From CAYNLK01 sp964398055 (GTDB lineage: Bacteria; Chloroflexota; Anaerolineae; 4572-78; J111), in contig CAYNLK010000037.1 in the NCBI GenBank assembly GCA_964398055.1, forward strand, positions 1-61,378: DNA of 61,378 bases, given 5' to 3'. The notes beneath the pieces are model-generated. The model saw only the letters and a list, made by a program, of their open reading frames with translations, was not told the DNA's origin and searched no databases. Positions 57,167-61,378 of the stretch are shown piece after piece (positions within the stretch are counted from its first letter, which is position 1; the number at the start of each line of letters is the position of its first letter). The position numbers were made by a program, and so were the translations under genes.

Positions 57167-57216
57167 TTGCAATTATTCGCAACAGTGATAATATTCAGAA
57201 AAACAAGCTTTGTCAA
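57167..57216 (-). promoter_or_regulatory. fur/nik promoter with Nur-like box
   Basis: On the minus strand TTGACA (57211-57216) and TATTAT (57188-57193) are 17 bases apart. The inverted repeat TTGCGAATAATTGCAA (57167-57182) lies just past the -10 box over the predicted start point. The Streptomyces Nur box is tTGCaa-N5-ttGCAA; here the spacer is one shorter. Confidence 0.8.
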
Positions 57217-57244
57217 GAATAGACACAGATAATATTATTATTAA

Positions 57245-57260
57245 TTGCAATAATTTGCAT
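57245..57260. promoter_or_regulatory. Second Nur-like box
   Basis: TTGCAATAATTTGCAT resembles the box at 57167-57182 and sits in the divergent region, about 30 bp before the first rightward start codon. It could control the rightward genes. Confidence 0.6.
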
Positions 57261-57307
57261 TAATGAGTTATATTGTAGGGAGTTAATTATGACCGAAGCT
57301 GGCTCAG

Positions 57308-57427
57308 TTGACCTGCGCCGGCTGCGGTGAGATAATGCTGGAAAGTCGCAGTCGCCGCTTTGCCGGGGCAACGTTTTGCCAACCCTGTTTTCTACTCCGC
57401 GAGACCGGAAAGATCAAGGAGGACTAA
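57308..57427 (+). pseudogene. Zinc-ribbon remnant (FmdE C-terminal-like)
   Basis: A short frame reads 'LTCAGCGEIMLESRSRRFAG' then ATFCQPCF, a CxxC...CxxC zinc ribbon like that ending FmdE/FwdE-type proteins. Only a weak TTG start (57308) is available. The nearby ATG at 57289 is in another frame and stops after 13 codons, so the N-terminus seems frameshifted or lost. The frame ends within the ribosome-binding region of the next gene. Confidence 0.45.
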
Positions 57428-57432
57428 CCGTA

Positions 57433-58401
57433 ATGACCAAACCAGAAATCGAGCAATGGCACGTCATCCACAACATGATGCGCGGCTACCGGGCCGCTCA
57501 AATCCTGCTGACCGCCAATCAGTTGGACATCTTCCGCCACCTGGCCGGCGCTCCCCGGCGAGCCGCTGAGCTGGCCGCTTTGACCGGCAGCCACCCGGAA
57601 GCGCTGCGGCGGCTGCTCAATGCCGCTGCGGGTCTGGGGCTGCTGACTAAACAAGGCGAACTCTATGCCAACAGTCCCCTGGTGGCGACCTGCCTGGTTG
57701 AGGATGGGCTGTTCTTTTTGGGCAATATGGCCCGGCTGGAGCAGGCCGGTTACGAGCGCTGGGGACGCCTGCCGGAGGCGATCCGCAGCGGCCGGTGGCC
57801 CGAACCAAACCGGCAAATGGAGGAGCGGACGAACTGGGTGCGCAACTTTGAGTTAGCTATGTATGACATGGCCCGCGTCTCGGCTCCGGCTGTGGCTGCG
57901 GTGCTTGACTTGCCGACGGACCGGCCGCTGCGGCTGATCGACATCGGTGGTGGGCACGGTGGCTACAGTATGGCCCTGGCCCGCCGCTACCCCAACTTGA
58001 CGGTGACAGTGTTCAAGCTGCCGGCTGCCGCCGAAGTGGCCGGCGAGATCATCGCTGCGGCGGGAATGAGCGAGCGAGTCACCGTCCGGGCCGGGGATTT
58101 TCAGCAAGAGGATTTGGGCAGTGGTTACGACGTGGCCCTCATCTTTGGGGTGTTGGTCAGCGAGACGGATGAGGGCAAATTGGCCCTGCTGTGTAAAACG
58201 CACGCCGCCCTGTCGCCGGGCGGGCTGGTGGTCATTCGCGAAGCCTGGCTCGATCCCGACGATCCGGCCCAATCGCCGGAGGCGGCGCTCTTTTCGCTCC
58301 ATACGCTATTGGCTAACGCGGTGGACGATGTGGCCACGCTGTCCCAGATGGGCGCAGATACACTGAACTCCCCAGCGATACCTGGCAAAAAAGGACAATA
58401 G
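57433..58401 (+). pseudogene. O-methyltransferase truncated by an IS element
   Basis: The protein (322 residues as read) belongs to the acetylserotonin/hydroxyneurosporene O-methyltransferase family. The N-terminal dimerisation winged helix has 'AAQILLTANQLDIFRHLAG', and the SAM domain has 'LIDIGGGHGGYSMALARRYP', 'VRAGDFQQEDLGSGYDVALI' and 'LLCKTHAALSPGGLVVIREA'. After 'LANAVDDVATLSQM' the homology ends: the last ~16 codons are IS DNA. About 40 C-terminal residues are missing, so activity is doubtful. AAGGAGG precedes ATG 57433. Confidence 0.8.
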
Positions 58402-59977
58402 TGTAAGATAACAAATTTTTGAAAATCAGTTGAGGAGGAGACAAAATGACCAAAAAAGGCTGCCCCGACAGCGGAAGAGATACAGGAAGAGATATTTCAA
58501 GAAGTGCAGGGTCTAATTGACTGGATTACGAATTGTCAGACGCTCAATTTTTGGGAATTCGAACAGGAATTAGTCAGCAAAGTATTTGCTTTGGGGTTAC
58601 TGTTCATCAGCTTGTTTTTGTGTCTGAAAGAAGAGGGCATCAAAGAAAGGCATCAAAAGCCAGCGGAGTATAAGTGGCAAAAGCCACAAAAACGCCGGTT
58701 GGGAACATTTTTTGGTAAGGTGAGCTATTGGCGGAGTTATGTGTACCAGACGAAAGGGGGCGGAGGATACTATCCGCTCGATGAAGAGCTTGGCTTAACG
58801 GGAGACGGTTTTAGTATGCTGGTGCAGAGTTATGCCGCCTTGATCGCGACCAAAATGAGCTATGCCCAGGCCACCATCGTCTTGAGTCTGTTTCTGCAAT
58901 GGTCTCCGGCCCAGAAGAGTATCGAAGAGATGGTCTTGGGGCTAGGGCGACATACCAGAGAGTGGTTTGAGAGCGCCCCGGCGCCGGAAGATGAGGGGGA
59001 GGTGCTGGTCATCCAGTTTGACAGCAAGGGCAATCCAATGGCGACCGAGGAGGAATTGGAAAAACGGCGGGGTCAACGACAGCCCAATCCGCATCCCGGC
59101 TCACAACGGCATCGAGGTAAGGCGGCGCGGCAGCGACGAGGGAGCAAGAAACGGCGCAAAAAGGGGGACAAAAGCAAAAACGCCAAAATGGCGACGATGA
59201 TGGTGATGTATACGCTCAGGAGAAGTGAGGACGGCCAACTGGAAGGACCGCGGCACAAAAAAGTATATGCTTCCAAACAGCAGGTGGTCGCCATTGCTCG
59301 TCGGGAAGCAGACAAGCGTGGTTTTGGACGGGAGAGTGGTAAACTGTTCAGATTATGACCGATGGCGATAAGGACCTGGAACGCTACCTTGAGGAATTCT
59401 TCTCCGAAGCTATCCACACCATTGATGTCTACCATGTCACGGAGTATCTCTGGGAAGCAGGACAGGCCTTATACCAAGAAGGCAGTGACGAACTGGTGGA
59501 GTGGGTCAACACGCAAAAAGAGCGCCTGTATGATGGACGGGTGGCTGATATCATCAAAGAACTTGAGCAACGATTGGCTTTGCTGCCTAAAGGGCCCCAG
59601 CAAGAATGTTTGCAAAAAGTGCATGGCTATCTCGACAAACGTCAGCAAAAAATGGATTACAAAACTCTGCGGGCACAGGATTTGGAAATCTCGTCCGGGG
59701 CTGTTGAAGGAGCGGTCAATTACGTCATTGCCAAAAGATTTGACTGTGGCGGGATGAGATGGCTCAAGGAGCGAGCCGAGACCTTGCTTGAACTCCGCTG
59801 TATAGAAGTGAATGGTGATTGGCATGCTTTTATCTCATTCGTGCATGACAAGACCAAAAAACAGGCCCAACAAACACATAAAATCATCTCCCTGAAATGT
59901 CAAAAGCCTGCTTCATTGCCAACTTATGGTCTTACTTGAACTTATTGCTTGAAGGGGAGGTCAGAGGAACTGCACCC
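58350..59977 (+). mobile_element. ISKra4-like insertion sequence
   Basis: The ends 58350-58373 and 59954-59977 are inverted repeats matching at 19 of 24 positions (GGGYGCAG...CTCCCC). They bracket one broken transposase, in a 1628-bp element. No target duplication is visible, and the missing 3' part of the interrupted methyltransferase is not found on the right side, so a deletion accompanied or followed insertion. The family call rests on the transposase. Confidence 0.75.
58446..59939 (+). pseudogene. ISKra4-family transposase, frameshifted twice
   Basis: Reading begins at ATG 58446 (after GAGGAGG), but an AAAAAAGG run forces a shift; dropping one G gives 'MTKKAAPTAEEIQEEIFQEV' in frame with the main body. 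The middle (to 59358) has 'GKVSYWRSYVYQTKGGGGYY' and 'VLVIQFDSKGNPMATEEEL'. A second one-base shift near 59348 joins it to 'MTDGDKDLERYLEEFFSEAI', 'TIDVYHVTEYLWEAGQALY' and 'LEISSGAVEGAVNYVIAKRF'. The reconstructed ~497 residues fit ISKra4 transposase. Programmed shifting at A6G is possible for the first break; the second looks mutational. Confidence 0.83.
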
Positions 59978-60503
59978 AACTAAAAATTCGAATAACGTTC
60001 TTGTATCACCGGAACTCTCGGAGAGTATAGCTCGCCAGAAAGGTTTTCGCTAGAGGTAAAGGGGCAAGGTAATATTTCAGAGTCTCATTTGGGCCACTCT
60101 GTTACCTTTTGCTCAACCAACTTGCGGGTTGGCAAAATTGCGGTTGTCCATTACAATCCCAGCAGGATTTAGGCTGCACGAAGTAGCAAGAATTGGTTTA
60201 TCCTGGCGGCTCAAATCATCATCACCTGGCTATGCAACTCGACTAAGCGCAACGTCCTCATCATTATGGCCCTTCCCCATGGCCGATGATGGAGACTGAA
60301 AAGAGTTTCCTATAAGGCATAACAGCCGCCAAGTTATCAAATTAGAGCTTGGCCGCTAACTTTTCGAGGCTGAGCCGATCAGTAGGAGTGAATTATGTCA
60401 TTAGAGTTGTTGCAAAATAAAATTTGACACAATATCTGGTGATTGGCTACCTGAACAAACTACTATCAGTAGTGGTTAAACGCAGTAAATTGCTTATTCT
60501 GCA
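59978..60503. other. 526-bp gene-free region right of the IS
   Basis: No frame looks coding on either strand. Short symmetric pieces are present (ccggaactctcggagag; ccatggccgatgatgg) but no recognised RNA or promoter pair. It may be decayed DNA from the rearrangement that removed the methyltransferase 3' end. Confidence 0.4.
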
Positions 60504-60869
60504 ATGACTCTATTTAAGGTCCAGGAAGTTTATAATACCCGATACATCGAAGGAGATGTCGCTGATTTTATCATCCATACTGAACAAGATATTTTGGAGC
60601 TTATCGCCAGTTGCCTCGAGCATAACACCCGTAACGTTTTGCTGTACGAAGCCAATTTTTCGCCCGAATTTTTTGATTTGAAGACCACCCTGGCCGGAAC
60701 GCTGTTGCAGAAGTTGGCCAACTATCGGTTGAGAGGGGCCGGCCTGGTTTCGTTGGACAAGATCAAGAGTGAACGTTTTAAGGATCTGATCTTTGAGTAC
60801 AATCAGGGGCAGCTTTTCCGGTTTTTTGAAGATAAGGCCGCCGCCGAAAAATGGTTGGCCCAGGGATGA
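60504..60869 (+). CDS. DUF4180 domain protein
   Basis: The 121-residue soluble protein contains 'ILELIASCLEHNTRNVLLYE' and 'NFSPEFFDLKTTLAGTLLQK', the core of the DUF4180 family, whose function is unknown. Length is normal for the family. No clear ribosome-binding site precedes the ATG. Its 3' end is antisense to the tail of the nucleotidyltransferase remnant. Confidence 0.8.
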   Translation: MTLFKVQEVYNTRYIEGDVADFIIHTEQDILELIASCLEHNTRNVLLYEANFSPEFFDLKTTLAGTLLQKLANYRLRGAGLVSLDKIKSERFKDLIFEYNQGQLFRFFEDKAAAEKWLAQG

Positions 60870-61378
60870 GTTCTCGCGTAGCCGTCGACACGAGCCGCGA
60901 ACCTGGATGCGAACGCCGCCACGCCAAATTCAGCCGCCCAGAAGTAGTCCTGCACCACGGCTTGGCGCAAGGCCTCCGGATATTCCTCGACCCACCGCTT
61001 CAACCGTTCGATGTGCGCCTCGGAGTCAAACAGAGGCAGGCACACCGCAACCTCGCCCAGATACGTGGCGCTAAAGAAGCCAAAGGGCGGCTGCTGGGCA
61101 TAATCAAGCTCATAGCGGCCCGCTTCGGTCTCGGTGATGACCCGTTCCAGGTGTTCAAGGCTGCGATAGATGAAATCAATGCGCTGGCCGCCGATGGTTA
61201 GCCAAGCTCCACCGTTGACCCACGGACCCCATTCGTAAAAGCTCGTGACGACTGGCCCCACCGTGTCGTTGACGTCCTCGGCCAAATCACGGACGGTCTG
61301 GACAGAGAAAGGGGCTGCTTCTGAATAGAGGAGACGGACCCAGCCTGCGGCACGGCAACGATGAATGAAAATGGGGGT
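60803..61378 (-). pseudogene. Nucleotidyltransferase-like gene, truncated and running off the window
   Basis: The minus-strand frame is open from the window edge. It contains 'LLYSEAAPFSVQTVRDLAED', 'FYEWGPWVNGGAWLTIGG', 'IDFIYRSLEHLERVI' and 'QQPPFGFFSATYLGEVAVC', the middle of a DUF4037-like nucleotidyltransferase family. After 'FASRFAARVDGYA' (about 60875) the rest is antisense to DUF4180 and not family-like, so about 60 C-terminal residues are lost. The N-terminal GSxARG motif would lie beyond the window, or was replaced: the edge residues do not look like family sequence. Confidence 0.65.

Noticed and set aside
58446..59939. Two or three separate IS proteins
   Set aside because: The pieces join end to end as one ISKra4-type transposase once single-base shifts are allowed.

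Overview
The window looks like chromosomal DNA of an uncultured Chloroflexota bacterium (Anaerolineae-like). The reasons are moderate-to-high GC coding DNA, many secreted proteins with long Pro/Thr/Ser linkers, fasciclin, LVIVD and TolB-type propeller proteins, secreted proteins ending in a short 'YLPLxxK'-like tail, and sigma-70 promoters close to TTGACA-17-TATAAT. The phylum assignment is inferred from gene style; no rRNA is present.

Region 1 (1-14.3 kb, rightward) is a cell-surface region. It has two membrane-anchored PT-rich proteins, an antisense 48-residue Flp-type pilin, an ECF sigma factor with its RskA-type membrane anti-sigma, three fasciclin proteins (one with a LysM domain, two with perfect internal DNA duplications), a carboxypeptidase-regulatory-like surface protein and a gingipain-type C25 protease. 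SigK/RskA next to fasciclin genes recalls the SigK-RskA-MPT70/MPT83 system of Mycobacterium tuberculosis.

Region 2 (14.7-26.2 kb) has gatC-gatA, a tRNA-Pro(CGG)/Pro(GGG)/Thr(GGT) operon, beta-propeller lipoproteins, a stand-alone CheR, and a stretch of broken genes (selD, ADP-ribosylglycohydrolase and nucleotidyltransferase remnants). Small inverted-repeat elements are scattered here.

Region 3 (26.2-57.1 kb, almost all leftward) is a 31-kb metal and cofactor acquisition island. (a) Iron: a FeoB core lacking its G domain, plus FeoC. (b) Zinc limitation: a YcgQ/YcgR-like His-rich permease pair; cysteine-poor (zinc-free) ribosomal proteins L33, L28 and S18; a V4R protein; an unknown protein; and a PCuAC-ZnuA fusion. 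A shared 15-bp palindrome close to TGAGAAAATATCTCA precedes these genes. (c) Cobalamin/cobalt: a cobalamin riboswitch with its own promoter and terminator leads a long gene run: unknown protein, BtuF-like protein, GntR regulator, CbiM, CbiN, two transcobalamin/intrinsic-factor-like surface proteins, a corrinoid-type methyltransferase domain, an ECF S/T/A transporter and CbiZ. (d) Nickel: HypB, a methyltransferase, a His-tailed protein, two CooT paralogues, a complete Nik-type ABC transporter, and a Fur-family regulator whose promoter carries TTGCAA...GCAA boxes resembling the Nur box.

Region 4 (57.3-61.4 kb) is rearranged. A methyltransferase is truncated by an ISKra4-like element (58350-59977, 24-bp imperfect terminal repeats, transposase frame broken twice). 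It is followed by a DUF4180 protein and a truncated nucleotidyltransferase running off the window.

All product names come from reading motifs and from memory of families; no searches were run.
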